54,241 nt of DNA, taken from Hofstenia miamia. Lineage: Eukaryota; Xenacoelomorpha; Acoela. Below the pieces are notes generated by a model. That model had not been told where the DNA came from. It searched no databases and saw only the letters and a list, made by a program, of their open reading frames with translations. Positions 1 through 11,836 of the stretch are shown here, one piece after another; position 1 is the first letter of the stretch, and each line of letters opens with the position of its first letter. Location: NCBI GenBank assembly GCA_004352715.1, contig SCFE01000080.1, positions 567,511 through 621,751 of the forward strand, read 5' to 3'. A program made the position numbers and the translations under genes.

Positions 1-13
1 ATAATAATAATAA

Positions 14-2212
14 CAGGTTGATACCAGAGGAGCAGAAGGGATGTAGAACAAAGACGAGAGGATGCAAAGACCAGTTGTTAATATACCAGGCAGTGGTGAA
101 GAAGGAAAGTACACTTAACAATGGCATGGATAGACTACAGGAAGGCGTATGACAGCATATCACATAGGTGGGTATTGAGGACGCCAGAAGCTAATTGAGT
201 ATCATGGAAATGGGTTGAGTTTCTAGAGAAGGAAATAGGAAAGTGGCAGACTGAGATACACGGGCATAGGTTGAGGTTTAGATGGGGCATATGCCAGGGA
301 GGCAGCTTCCCAGATAATAATTTTGGTTGTTTTTACGTTGTTTATGGTTGTTTCATACTTTTGGTTGTTGCAGCAACCATTAACATCATTATAACAACCA
401 TTAATACTAATTTGAGCAACTAAAATGTGATAATTTAAGATTCAAGCAGATGCTTGCAAATAGAACTCACTTCATCATTTTGATTACTAGATCAATTTTA
501 TATAAAGAACAGAATTGCAAAATGCTTTTTTGAAATATTAAATTTGTGAAAAATTATAATATACTTGGTAAGCAAATTTTCAAAATAATTTATTCATGAA
601 TATTTGGACACCTTTAAATTATCTGTCGGATAAAAAAGTAACATTTGAGCAGAAGAAATTCTTTACGATTTAAAACAGTATTAATTCAAAATTATACTTA
701 ACTTTAAAAATTTTTTGCTAAATTTGGCAGATTTTTATGCTTATTGTTATCATTTAAAATCAAGACATTCATTCAAAATGTCAGCAAATGCTGTATTTAA
801 TGTATTTATTGTATTACTGTTCTGCCCTTTGTTGGGCTTGTGTTAGTTTAAACAGCAATGTTTGAACTGATTATCAATATAAATTTGATGTATTGCATAT
901 AAAAGTAATGCTAGAACAATCATGGGCAACATAAAATAACGTTGTTACAACCTAAAAATAGTGCTTTTTTATTCAGAAAAACAACCAAAAAGCAACCTAA
1001 TGTGACGTTGTTGGAACAACGTTGTTTAGACCAGTCAAAAGGGTACCATTTCAATGTTAAAACAACCATAAAAAAACAACTAAAAAGCAACGTTGTTTAG
1101 ACCAAAATTTGTTATCTGGATTAGCACCACTACTGTTTGTAGTTAGCTAAATTCCTATCATAGAAAAGTTAGAGACAGGCAAAGGGAACAATTTGGAGAA
1201 GAATTGTAGAGCAGTGAGTCACCTGTGGTACATGGATGAACTGAAGATGTATGCTAGATCAAGGAAGATGTTGCAGAAGCAAGTGGAAACATTGGACAAG
1301 GCAAGCAGAGGTTCAGGTTTAGAATTTGGATTAAGAAAGTGTGTGGCAGTGACAATGACTAGAGTTAAGTGTATGGATGTGAATGGTTTAAGAAAGAGCA
1401 GTTTGGATAAGATTGAGGAAGTCAAAGAGGGGTAAAAGTACTTAGGAGTGATAGAGAGGAACAGAACAGATCATGAGGAAATGAAGATGAGGCTAAGAAA
1501 AGAATACAAGAGGAGAGTAAGAAAGGTTCTACAGAAGTCAGCATTGAATGGGCAGAATAGTATAAAAAACAATTAATACATGGGCAATACCAGTTTTGAG
1601 ATATTTGGCAGGAATAGTTGGGTGGAACACGAATGAACTTAGGGAGCTAGACAGAGAGACAAGGAAGATACTAGCAGTAGAGAGAGCATTCAACTTAAAT
1701 GAGATATTGATAGGTTGTACATCTCAAGGCATAAATGAGGGAAAAGACTGCTAAGTGTGGAGGAAACTGTAGAAGCAGAAGCACTAGCACTAAAGGAATA
1801 CATAGAAGTACAACTTAGAGGGTCATTACTGGAGGTTACTAAGGAGATAAGGAAGGTAAGAACTGAGAGTGAAGGAAAGACAGCAAACCAGAGTAGGATG
1901 GAATTAGAGAGACAAGCAAGGTTATAGGCAGAAGGCAATGCATGGAGAATACTGGAGGAACACAGAAAAATGTGACAGAGAAGAAAGCAACAAATGGTTA
2001 AAGAAGGCAGGACTAAAAAGAGAAATAGAAGCACTGATAATAGCAGCACAGGAGCAAGCAATAAGATATAGACAGAAGAACAGAAGTAAGCAATAAGTGT
2101 AGGCTATGTAAGAAAGAGGCGGAGACAGTAGATCATCTGATAGCAGGGTGTTAGAAGTTAGCACAGAATGAGTATAAGTTCAGGCATGACAAGGTGTGAA
2201 GAATGGTACTCT
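14..2212 (+). pseudogene. Reverse transcriptase and CCHC part of the RLE-type LINE, decayed
   Basis: Would copy the element's RNA into DNA at the target site. Visible motifs: IPEEQKGCR near 15-45; MAWIDYRKAYDSISH near 121-165 (RT motif A, catalytic D); the Q-G-x-S turn just before 306; LAPLLFVV resuming at 1120-1145; YMDELKMY near 1228-1254, where the usual FMDD/YADD reads M-D-E; YLGVIERN near 1439. Past the thumb there is a CRLC...HLIAGC knuckle around 2099-2155. Stops occur at about 1147, 1433, 1573 and 2152, with several frameshifts. The longest open stretch is 1193-1435. Not functional. Confidence 0.8.
309..1120. mobile_element. Non-autonomous DNA transposon (about 0.8 kb) inside the RT of the RLE LINE
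   Basis: Ends are inverted: CCAGATAATAATTTTGG at the left, and the reverse complement of the right end reads CCAGATAACAAATTTTGG. A TT (possibly imperfect TTA) is duplicated at the flanks (307-308 and 1121-1122). Removing the insert restores the RT reading Q-G-G-S-L-A-P-L-L-F. The interior has no ORF and carries many GGTTGTTT / AACAACGTTGTT blocks concentrated near both ends. The superfamily is not assigned. Confidence 0.75.
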
Positions 2213-2213
2213 C

Positions 2214-2406
2214 NNNNNNNNNNNNNNNNNNNNNNNNNNNNNNNNNNNNNNNNNNNNNNNNNNNNNNNNNNNNNNNNNNNNNNNNNNNNNNNNNNNNNNN
2301 NNNNNNNNNNNNNNNNNNNNNNNNNNNNNNNNNNNNNNNNNNNNNNNNNNNNNNNNNNNNNNNNNNNNNNNNNNNNNNNNNNNNNNNNNNNNNNNNNNNN
2401 NNNNNN
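2214..2406. other. Assembly gap (193 N)
   Basis: Unknown bases between the CCHC region and the endonuclease of the RLE LINE. Confidence 0.99.
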
Positions 2407-2424
2407 GCATCATAGAAAATGAGA

Positions 2425-2813
2425 CGGTTTAGATACTGTGGGACTTCAACATACAGACAAGCAAGGTGATAGAAGCACAGAGGCCAGACATAGTAGTGGT
2501 AGACAAAGAGAAAAGATTGGGAACAGTGGTAGACATAGCAGTACCAAAGGACAGAAATGTAGAAAGCAAGGAGAAAGAGAAGATAGACAAGTACAGGGAG
2601 TTGGCAGAGGAAATAGAAAGGCTGTGGAAGTTAAAGAAAGTTGAAGTAGTCCCGGTATTTGTAGGTGTACTAGGAGCAGTGAGCAAGAAGCATAAGAGAT
2701 ACTTGGAGGAGTTGGGAGTACCAAAGTGGGGAGGAGCAGAAGCACAGAAGACAGCATTGTTAGGAACAGCTAGAGTCCTGAGGAAAGCTCTCAGACTCCC
2801 TGGGAACTGGTGA
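2425..2813 (+). pseudogene. Restriction-like endonuclease and C-terminus of the RLE LINE
   Basis: The frame is open from the gap to a TGA at 2811-2813, ending in the family-typical LRKALRLPGNW. RPDIVVVDKEKR...VVDIAVP matches the PD-(D/E)XK core of R2-type endonucleases, which nick the target DNA to prime reverse transcription. It is followed by EVVPVFVGVLGAVSKK and QKTALLGTARVLRKAL, a C-terminal block common in RLE LINEs of aquatic invertebrates. This is the best-preserved part of the element. It is called a pseudogene because the upstream RT is broken. Confidence 0.8.
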
Positions 2814-2882
2814 GTTCCCCGAGCTGAGGGGGATACCAGCATGAATCTATGAGAAGTAACAAGGATAATAATAATAATATAA

Positions 2883-4545
2883 CCAAGAGTCAAAGCAATA
2901 TTTGGTAAGAATTTACAAACTAACTATAAAATATATAATAATAATAACTTTGTGTGTGTATGTGTGTATATTCACACATCTCATGACTTATACTGACTTG
3001 CATGCGTTTTTGTATAATACTTATGTTGAAGCATGTGTTGTGCAGACAACTTATGCTGAACTCTACCTTAATACTTTCAAAATTGCAAAAACTCCTATTG
3101 AAATAACTTGGAGAAATGTATTTAGGTGAATTTCGCTAGCTATCAGTGAAATTTCAGTTTTTTCACAAATATGCCTTAAGTTTTTTGCAAAAATTTCAAG
3201 TCAGCACAAATCATTATACACAACATATACAAATTTTAACATTCGCCATCTAGCGTGCAATCTATGTAATTATAAGTTTAGTGAAATGTCACATACGCAT
3301 GCATAATTTAAAATTAATATATTAATTTGTCATTTTTTTAATCTTGACTTATTACATGTCTAGGCAATGCTCTTTTCAAATACCTAACATGTTAGAATAT
3401 TTAAAAATTTTATCTTAAAATATTTATTGAATTTTCTATTGTAAACACAAAATTAGAAGCTTAATCAATTAGATGTTTATGGAAGCCTAATTCTGAATTA
3501 GTCAAACCTGTTATATAAATAAATAAATAGAACATATGTCGGTCTATAGGACAATTGAAATTCCGCCACAATGAAATTCCGTCATCATATAGCACCAAAC
3601 TGTTTCTTAATTTTTAATAGAATTGTTCTTTCAACTGTGACAATATTAGGTGATAACATAGTCTACTAATTCTAACGCAATATAAAATTCATTGTATACG
3701 ATTTTCATAGATCGAGTAGCAACATATTATGATGTATACAATATATACTTGTAAAAGTGATGTTTTGATCACATTTCAAAGAAAAAATTAATTCTCAAAT
3801 TTTTTTTCTGTAGCATTGATGAGCTAACCGAAGACTCACAGTTGACACATTTACTTTAAAAAATAAATTTTCACTGCCTTGATGACATTGATATTTACAT
3901 TGAAAACGAAATTTCATTACTGGTTATCCAGCCATTATAATTAACCAATTTTGTTAGGTCATGAAGTGGCATGAATATTATTCTATTTTACCCTTGACCA
4001 CTAAAGCTGAACATATATATATATATATATATATATAGCCGAGCTGACCTGACTTGAGTAAATTCAGGCCAAGCAGAACAGAGCCGAGTATTTAATTGAA
4101 TATACAACGAGCCCAAGACGGCCCTTGTTTAAGCATAGCTAATTTCTTGTTCTGATTTAACAGATTTCCACTAGGACCGGGACAAGAGTGGGATATCACA
4201 GTGAAATTCGAATAAGAGTGTTCAGATAAATAGGCGATCTAATTACAATGAGAACAACAACTACTCTTAAAGATTTTTTTTGCACTTGATCTTGAATTAA
4301 CATCGAAAAAAGATTATTTTCTCGCTTGTGATTCTTCAGGTTTAAATATCTTCATTGGTTCGTAAGCTCAAAAAAATCACAGATTTTATTTGAATTGGGT
4401 TAATATTTTGTAATACAAAGTGGTGCAAAAAACAAAGACATTAAAAATTTCTGTGGTTACATGACCCGACACTATGTTAATTAAATGAATAAACAATTTT
4501 GTATATCAAAGAGTTCTAGTAATTCGCAAATGACAGTAAGTCACT

Positions 4546-4577
<32 letters not shown>
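2883..4577. other. AT-rich intergenic DNA, no gene seen
   Basis: I find no convincing coding sequence. It holds (AT)n tracts at about 4012-4036 and 4547-4577; the second runs into the gap at 4578. Confidence 0.7.
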
Positions 4578-5448
4578 NNNNNNNNNNNNNNNNNNNNNNN
4601 NNNNNNNNNNNNNNNNNNNNNNNNNNNNNNNNNNNNNNNNNNNNNNNNNNNNNNNNNNNNNNNNNNNNNNNNNNNNNNNNNNNNNNNNNNNNNNNNNNNN
4701 NNNNNNNNNNNNNNNNNNNNNNNNNNNNNNNNNNNNNNNNNNNNNNNNNNNNNNNNNNNNNNNNNNNNNNNNNNNNNNNNNNNNNNNNNNNNNNNNNNNN
4801 NNNNNNNNNNNNNNNNNNNNNNNNNNNNNNNNNNNNNNNNNNNNNNNNNNNNNNNNNNNNNNNNNNNNNNNNNNNNNNNNNNNNNNNNNNNNNNNNNNNN
4901 NNNNNNNNNNNNNNNNNNNNNNNNNNNNNNNNNNNNNNNNNNNNNNNNNNNNNNNNNNNNNNNNNNNNNNNNNNNNNNNNNNNNNNNNNNNNNNNNNNNN
5001 NNNNNNNNNNNNNNNNNNNNNNNNNNNNNNNNNNNNNNNNNNNNNNNNNNNNNNNNNNNNNNNNNNNNNNNNNNNNNNNNNNNNNNNNNNNNNNNNNNNN
5101 NNNNNNNNNNNNNNNNNNNNNNNNNNNNNNNNNNNNNNNNNNNNNNNNNNNNNNNNNNNNNNNNNNNNNNNNNNNNNNNNNNNNNNNNNNNNNNNNNNNN
5201 NNNNNNNNNNNNNNNNNNNNNNNNNNNNNNNNNNNNNNNNNNNNNNNNNNNNNNNNNNNNNNNNNNNNNNNNNNNNNNNNNNNNNNNNNNNNNNNNNNNN
5301 NNNNNNNNNNNNNNNNNNNNNNNNNNNNNNNNNNNNNNNNNNNNNNNNNNNNNNNNNNNNNNNNNNNNNNNNNNNNNNNNNNNNNNNNNNNNNNNNNNNN
5401 NNNNNNNNNNNNNNNNNNNNNNNNNNNNNNNNNNNNNNNNNNNNNNNN
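4578..5448. other. Assembly gap (871 N) flanked by (AT)n
   Basis: Both edges are (AT)n microsatellite (4547-4577 and 5449-5481), so the gap is probably caused by the repeat. Confidence 0.99.
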
Positions 5449-5485
<37 letters not shown>

Positions 5486-6068
5486 GATTAGTGCGGTAGA
5501 GGTTTTGTAAAATTCTTTCCACCGCAGAGAAAAAAACTTCGCCGCCAACCAACGCAATGTGCATTTTTTTTACCGCAAACCACCGCATGGAATTTTACTG
5601 CAACAGTTTATTTCTATCTTTGTAAATTTTAAAGAAATAGATATTTCTAACTTGTTTTTGAGGGTGGTTGATCATCCATAGAAAAGTTTTAAACTCGAAT
5701 TCCTAGGTATTCTGTCAATTTCTCCAATTTTATTACAGTAGTATTCATTTTCCAAGAAATATGCAAAAATTACTATGAATATTTAGCATGTTGAATGTGT
5801 TAATTTTCCTTCAGAAACAGTTTCTTGAGAAATACTGAGATATAATATTTTAAATTGACAACATAGATATTTAAGTATTTATATGTAGTTGTAAGAAATA
5901 TTGAATATATTTATTTTAAATTTTGGAAACTGAATTATTTGTTTGCGAAAACAATAAGAGGCTGAATAATTATTTTGCACATAAAGCACTGAGTAAACAA
6001 ATCATTAGATTTTGTTAAATCATAGATATATAACATATTTTAAACAAGAAAGTAAATGGAACAGAGTT

Positions 6069-7620
6069 TCAAAACAAATTATTTACAGTAGGTGAAACTT
6101 TTTCAAAATGTCTTACAAACATAAGGGCGTCCAAGGTTTCAGGATTTTGTCGCTGACGTCTTTCTTCCAAAGTTCTTCCACTATCAGAGAATAAGCGCTC
6201 ACTTGTGGCTTCACTAGCAGGAATCGAAAGAACAAATTCAGGAAGTTTGCTAATTTAGGGAACTCTTTTCTATTCTCTTTCCACCATTTAAGCAGGTCAT
6301 CACACACAGTGACATCTCGTTTCCGGTATTTTTCCACTTCATCTATTGAATCAATGGGTGAAGTATATGCATTGAGCACAGATTTTGCTCTTTTCGCTCC
6401 AACCGAGCTCTCAACAGGGAAAATCTCACGCTTTTCATTTGCTATACAAAGAGTAATGAGGATTGACCTCACATCAGCAACAGTCCCCCTTCTGTCTTGA
6501 TCAGATAGAAAATTAAGTTCTTTTAACAATGAGTGCAAAAAAGTTGCAATATAATGAAGTGACGATAAATGAAGTTTATCTTTCAAAGAACTATGAAGTC
6601 TTGTTTTAAACAATCTTGCAATTGAAGTGTCTTCATTACAGATAATACACTTCTTAATCAACTTATCTTTCCAAGGGACAACCAAATGTAGTGTAGGGAC
6701 ATTGTCAGCAGATAATTCTTCACTGCAATGTTTTATCTCAGATAAAAATGCACACAGGTAATTCAATTCAGCACGCCGAACTTCAATAATGTAGAGTAAC
6801 TCATTTCTAGAAAGCAAAATCGCTGTAATTTCGTCAAACTGCTGAACAATACTCGAAATCATGTTAAACACACTATTCCACCGAGTAGGTACATGTTGCT
6901 TAATGTTTTTGAAAGAGAACCCTGCAAGCCAGTATGCATAAAATGCTGTACACGTTTCTTACATAATGAAATTGTTTCAACTCGAATTGGAAAATAAAAT
7001 AGAGAGTAATTGTCACGTAAGATAAACTATTATATTCACTAGACCAAAAGTCGTGTAACTGCAAAATTCTTTTATGTTATTATTTTTAAGAAAATCTCGG
7101 AAAATTTGTTTTTTTTCATCCACTTAATGAATTAAAGGTCCCCGGTTTTTAGTGCGATGGGGTAATATTTGTTGGACATCAACCATGTGAAAAATTTTTT
7201 TACCATGTTGATAACCAATTTTGTAAATAGTTTCCGTAAATTAAGGAAAACCATTGCCAGAAACAATGTCAAATGGGTGCATATCAATAGCGCATAATTG
7301 AATGAAAGATTTTTTAATAGATAATTTTTCATCTTTGCTGACTTCCGGTTTTGTTGCAGTGAGAAGTACCCCACGAGAGATGAATTCCTTGAAAGATTAA
7401 TGCACTTATAAATATGTGCTCTTAACTTCGTTGTACCAGTGTTGTGAGAAGAATGAGACAAAACAATGTGGCACTTAATACACATAACAAAGGGAATTGC
7501 CCTGCCTTCATTGTCAAAAACTCTCCTAATTTGCTTCCATACTTCACTCTTGACACCCTTCTCTTCTCTATATGAATATACTTCTTCTTTAAGTAATTCA
7601 GAAACATTCGATGCATTCAT
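6069..7620 (-). pseudogene. hAT transposase pseudogene (BED finger plus dimerisation domain)
   Basis: Would cut and paste the element, acting in the nucleus as a dimer or higher oligomer. The N-terminus from the ATG at 7620 carries a BED-type zinc finger (CIKC...KLRAHIYKC, about residues 47-75). The central RNase-H-like part is recognisable near 7130-7320 and 6500-6870 but crosses frames. The C-terminal signature is DDLLKWWKEN...FPKLANFL (6240-6310) and, after a frameshift near 6230, SIPASEATSERLFSDSG, running to a stop at 6069-6071. About 500 codons with several frameshifts, shorter than most hAT transposases. Inactive. Confidence 0.88.
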
Positions 7621-7774
7621 GATATAGAACTGTTAGACAACTACAGAATGTATGCAATTTATAAACAATTTCATTTAATACATAGACTTGGCGGGAAACC
7701 TAAAATTATGTTGTTTTGCTTTGTTGAAACTACATAAACTCTAAATTTTAAAACATGTTATCTGTATAGCTTTA

Positions 7775-7890
7775 TACCACCGCAAGCTGATGTCATTCTA
7801 CCGCTAACCACCGCAATTGCATAAATCGCTACCGCGGTTCACCGCACCGCGTTATTCTCTGGTGTACCGCGGTATTACCGCACCGCACTC
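7775..7890. repeat. ACCGC/CCGC motif array at the right end of the hAT element
   Basis: About a dozen ACCGC, CCGCA or CGGT units lie within 115 bp. A matching but sparser set is at the left end (about 5495-5590: ACCGCAGAG, GCCGCC, TACCGCAAACCACCGC). Subterminal short repeats near hAT TIRs are known transposase-binding sites; that role here is inferred from position. Confidence 0.65.
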
Positions 7891-8350
7891 ATCTCTAATC
7901 TATAACTATAAAATTGAATTGTCGTCTGTATGTGCGCTATGCACGCCTAAACTACTGGGCGGATTGTCACCAAACTTTGCATGGTGACTCCCTATCACCC
8001 TGGGAAGGTTTTAGGGGGGTCAAAATGGGGGTCCCAGGGGGGGGTCCGGGGGGGTCATTTTTTGCGATTTTCACTGTTATTAACTGCAATTTGCCACCAA
8101 ACTTTACATAGGAACTCACTTTCACAGTGGGATTTTTGGGGGGTCAAAATGGGGGTCCCGGGGGGAGGGGGGCTTAGTAGGTCGGGTCAAAATGGTTATT
8201 TTTTCTATGAAGTAAGTATTTTAGTTTCCAAAGGACTTCCTTACTCTTTGAATAAAAATCCTAAACTGATAGTTAATTTTTTGATGATAGATCTTTTATA
8301 TATCAGGTCTTTTATAGGTGCACCAAAATTTAGGTTAGTGAGTCATACTT

Positions 8351-8450
8351 CAAAAAACGTTTTTTAAAACATATAAAAGGACAAAAAACGTTTTTTAAAA
8401 CATATAAAAGGACAAAAAACGTTTTTTAAAACATATAAAAGGACAAAAAA
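8351..8450. repeat. 31-bp tandem repeat, about 3.2 copies, inside the Helitron
   Basis: The unit begins CAAAAAACGTTTTTTAAAAC and continues with ATATAAAAGGA. The AACGTTTT core recurs at 31-base spacing (8358, 8389, 8420) with no visible mismatch between the full copies. Confidence 0.95.
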
Positions 8451-8632
8451 CTTTCAAGGCCATTCAGTTGACCTGTGACACTCAAAGAGTACACATCAAG
8501 TGATCTTTACTTAGTGAATTACAGTGCAAAAAAAATTTGAAAAATTAACATTTAAGGCCACTCAGTTGATGGTTTGCAGTCAAAGATTTAAGAATTCCAA
8601 AATTAAGTAGCTCAATTAATATTTGTTAAACC

Positions 8633-8739
8633 ATGCCTCCAAAAAAGACAGCCTTATCAAGAAAAAACCCTCAAGCTAAGAGAATGTCCTTAGCAAGGCA
8701 GAGGGAAACTGAAGAACAACAGAAGGAACGCCTTTTCAA
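8633..8739 (+). pseudogene. N-terminal stub of a Helitron ORF
   Basis: ATG at 8633 opens MPPKKTALSRKNPQAKRM followed by SLARQRETEEQQKERL, a basic/acidic coil-like start typical of Helitron replicase/helicase polyproteins. It then runs directly into the 3' terminal hairpin. No Rep (HUH) or helicase motif is present. The stub shows that the element was derived by internal deletion from an autonomous Helitron. The frame formally continues to 8824 across the element end. Confidence 0.6.
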
Positions 8740-8771
8740 ATACCCCGGGCAACGCCGGGTACCCCTGCTAG
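8740..8771 (+). terminator. Helitron 3' terminal hairpin plus CTAG
   Basis: TACCCCGGGC AAC GCCGGGTA forms a short GC-rich stem-loop with one bulge, followed by CCCCTGCTAG. In Helitrons such a hairpin about 10 bases before CTRR ends rolling-circle transposition. It is not a transcription terminator. Confidence 0.85.
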
Positions 8772-11700
8772 TATATATATATATTGCCATTAAAGTTCTT
8801 ATGAATCATATTATCTCATCTTAATATAATTGATCCTAATTTTGAGAAAATTTGTAAAAGGATAAACAACAATAATTAGAAAACCGTTCTGCTCATGAAT
8901 AATGGAAAACATATGAAATTGTTTAAGTTACATCTGCTCAGTTGTTCCTGAACTTATACATAAAAACAAACCATTGTTGACAACGATTTATTCTTTTTCA
9001 ATAGTTGGGTGCAGTTCAAAAATATTATCCTGGCATCCCAAAATGATAGCTTTAAGCAAATCGACACATAATAGTATTACAAATTAACCATAGCAACCAC
9101 AATTATAATTTAAATTTACAATCAATGCAAAAATATTTTAATTTTAACAGTATCTGTACCTGAATTAATAATAAGAATTTTTTAATGTCTGTGGTGATTT
9201 CCCCAGATTATTTCTGAGCTCTAATAACTCATGAACAACTGAAGATATTTAAAGTCTAGAGGTTTGTCTGCTCTTTGTTTTACGATTTAAATACTAGAGG
9301 AAGACATCCTTGCAAACAAAATTTTCAATATCTTTAGGTGGTTAATATTTTTTTTAACTATTTTGTGGTTACCTGAAAAAAATTGTAATACTTTATAACA
9401 TACGAACTAATAAAGATGTCCAAAGTCAGAAAGATGAATGCCCTTATGACAGCAGGCTTCTTATTGTATTTGGTTAGTATATCAGCATGAAAGTAACACC
9501 AAATAATAGTTGTTATGCCTATTGGCTTTTGACCTCCTAATTACCTGAAAAGTAGGAACTAAAAGTATTTTTTTTAAATCGGTCTTTTCAATGACAAATG
9601 GTAAGCTTTTCAACTATTTTAGCTACAGAAATATATCATAGTAAAAAATTTCAATATCTCAGGATTCCAAAATGCCATGAGAGGCTTAGAGAAATATGTA
9701 TGGAAAACAGCATGTCCTTTACAAATGACCTAGACAGCTTAAGTTTATGTTTCAAAAGGCGGAGCGCTGTAGGTGCGCACCTTCCTACCAAGAAAATGAA
9801 CATAGTAGTCCATGTTACACATCTAATCAGCGTCATTGCTGTAGCTACTAGAATATTTTATTATTTATAATATCTTACAAGTGGGAAATCACGAATATTA
9901 CGTTAATCACTAATTCAAAATATTGTGAATTATTGATTCATCTTTGCTTATTTGTCACTAACTACTTGTAATTGTTTTACATTTTTGACGTTTATTTATA
10001 TGCTGAATCTGTTGCATCTTTGTGGACAATTATAGTACACAGAATGATTGTAAGCAGGCCTGACAGAGGTCCACCTTAGATTTAATGGATTCTGTAGTAC
10101 ATTTGGTTGAAGGTTAATATTTGGTCTATGTCAACTACTAGTTTAATGTTCATCAGGGCTGTAAATTAATTGCGTTTACCCAACCCATCCCATTAGTTGA
10201 GTGGCATTTCTTCCAAATATTTTGGGTTGGGCCAATGTTTCCAGGAAGTATGTTTAATAGTTTGGCAATATACATGCACGTTTTAATTTTTAATACGGTT
10301 TATATGTGTATATTAGTAATAAAGGAAAAACCTGTAAAATTATTGAAATTCTAGTTTGGTTATATTAAATCAATTAACCTCTTTTCATTTAGATAAAACA
10401 ACATTGTTACCTAAAGCCTCATCAGTATCCCAATAAAATTATACTACTTGGTAAAATGTAATTAGAACTACAAGAAAACATATAATACTTCAAATCTTTC
10501 ATTTTCCAATTTTGAGATTGAGATTATCTCCTGCTAATCGCTTGTGATAAATAGTCTAACTTCGTTATTGTCCTTTTCTCCACGTTTGCCATCATTTTCA
10601 TCCCTTAGGTATTGGGCTTCACTGGAATGTTGTTTTCCCATAATATTCTTTCTAGGCTGACATTTTAATATCAGCTTAAATCAAATAAGCAATACATATC
10701 TAATTAGTCTTCATTCTAAGCTTCTCATGGAACACGTATTTTATGCCCCATGTTTACACAATTCATAACGTTATTTTAATCACACCCCTGCTACCCCCTC
10801 TCATTTACTGGCTGCCATTAATTGCAATTCTAAGAGCTTCTGCCTCATGAGTTTTTTCCAATTTTAATCGGATTTCCAAGAATTTATTGTTTTCTATATA
10901 GCTTTAGTGTTTCAATGAATTATATACTTAAACTATAGTTGTATATATAGTTATACGTTAAATAGATCTTGTTGAATTTTTTCATACATATTATACAATT
11001 TTTTCGGTATTATTAACGCAGATGTTGTCATCGTACTATGAAACAAATTATGAGTAAATCATGAATATCAATGACATCAACATATATAGCACAAGCATGG
11101 CAAAATTTTGTCCTGACGCTCTCCTCTTAATATGGATAATCAACCCGAGATTTCCCGTTTTATTCTAACATATATATTATATTAATATATTTCTTTGCCG
11201 CCTTGTTGAAATCAAGTGTTCAATATTGTACTGTTGTCCTTGTAAGTTAATTTATTGGACTAACCCAGATTTCTTTTTAACTTAATAGGTTTTGTGCAGA
11301 TGCTTAAAAATTAGCATTTCAATTTTTGCATGCATGTAAATTTATATTTAAGCTAAAAAGGATATATTCTATTACCATGTCTCGTATGCCATGCAACATT
11401 CTCATAGTCAGCAATATGTAAAGTTTATAATTTGGTCAATAAATGGGACTCTTAGATTTTAGAATGTGTAAATTCGCAAAAGTACACAGCAATTTTTATT
11501 GCAAAGATACCAAATCGATAAAACGCATAAATTTTGAAAATCAAAAATAGCTTTTAACCTGATTAACCGGCTGCCGTAGAATAGTCTGATTTAACCTACT
11601 GGACCGGATTGAGCACTAGAGTGTAAATATCATTAATAACATTTGATGTGAAATTAAGTCAAACGAAAAATTCTCGTGCATTTATAGCATGATTCTTACA

Positions 11701-11836
11701 CAAAAACATTCTTGACAATATTATAACTTTCTCGCTACTTCCCTTTTCAAAAACTGCAGAAATTTTCAACCTTTATATAGAAGAGACTCTTAATTTTAAT
11801 TTATTGATTTTGCTTAGGAAAATAGCATTTACTTAC
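8772..11836. other. AT-rich DNA, no recognisable gene
   Basis: A short open frame at 9598-9870 has no recognisable domain and no splice context I trust. A weak inverted pair, ACCCAACCC at about 10180 and GGGTTGGGCC at about 10222, is noted. Part of this may be intron of the minus-strand LDLa gene that starts at 12357. Confidence 0.6.

Larger units (their letters stand above)
1..2882 (+). mobile_element. Non-LTR retrotransposon with restriction-like endonuclease (R2/R4/NeSL-like), 5'-truncated
   Basis: Conceptual translation in shifting frames gives reverse transcriptase, then a CCHC motif, then a PD-(D/E)XK-like endonuclease. This order is known from RLE-type LINEs. The 3' end is a short UTR closing in an ATA repeat (about 2866-2882), a usual tail for such elements. 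The 5' part is missing or lies left of the window. A TIR element (309-1120) and an assembly gap (2214-2406) interrupt it. The exact clade is not decidable by eye. Confidence 0.85.
5482..7897 (-). mobile_element. hAT-superfamily DNA transposon, decayed but with both ends
   Basis: TIRs: TAGAGATTAGTGCGGT at 5482 and, as reverse complement of the right end, TAGAGATGAGTGCGGT (15 of 16). The internal gene runs on the minus strand. The 8-bp target-site duplication is ATATATAT: left copy 5474-5481; right copy is A at 7898 continued after the Helitron at 8772. An 8-bp duplication is the hAT hallmark. Both subterminal regions are rich in CCGC. Confidence 0.9.
7899..8771 (+). mobile_element. Non-autonomous Helitron (873 bp)
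   Basis: It starts TCTATAACTATAAAATTG and ends with a GC-rich hairpin followed by CTAG (8768-8771). It lies between A (7898) and T (8772), matching Helitron insertion into an AT dinucleotide without target duplication. The 5' region holds two degenerate copies of a block with GGGGGGTCAAAATGGGGGTCCC (about 7970-8060 and 8095-8175). It carries only the N-terminal stub of a Rep/helicase-type ORF. Confidence 0.85.

Noticed and set aside
9598-9870. 90-codon open frame
   Set aside because: No recognisable domain, no splice or context support; expected by chance in this length of sequence.
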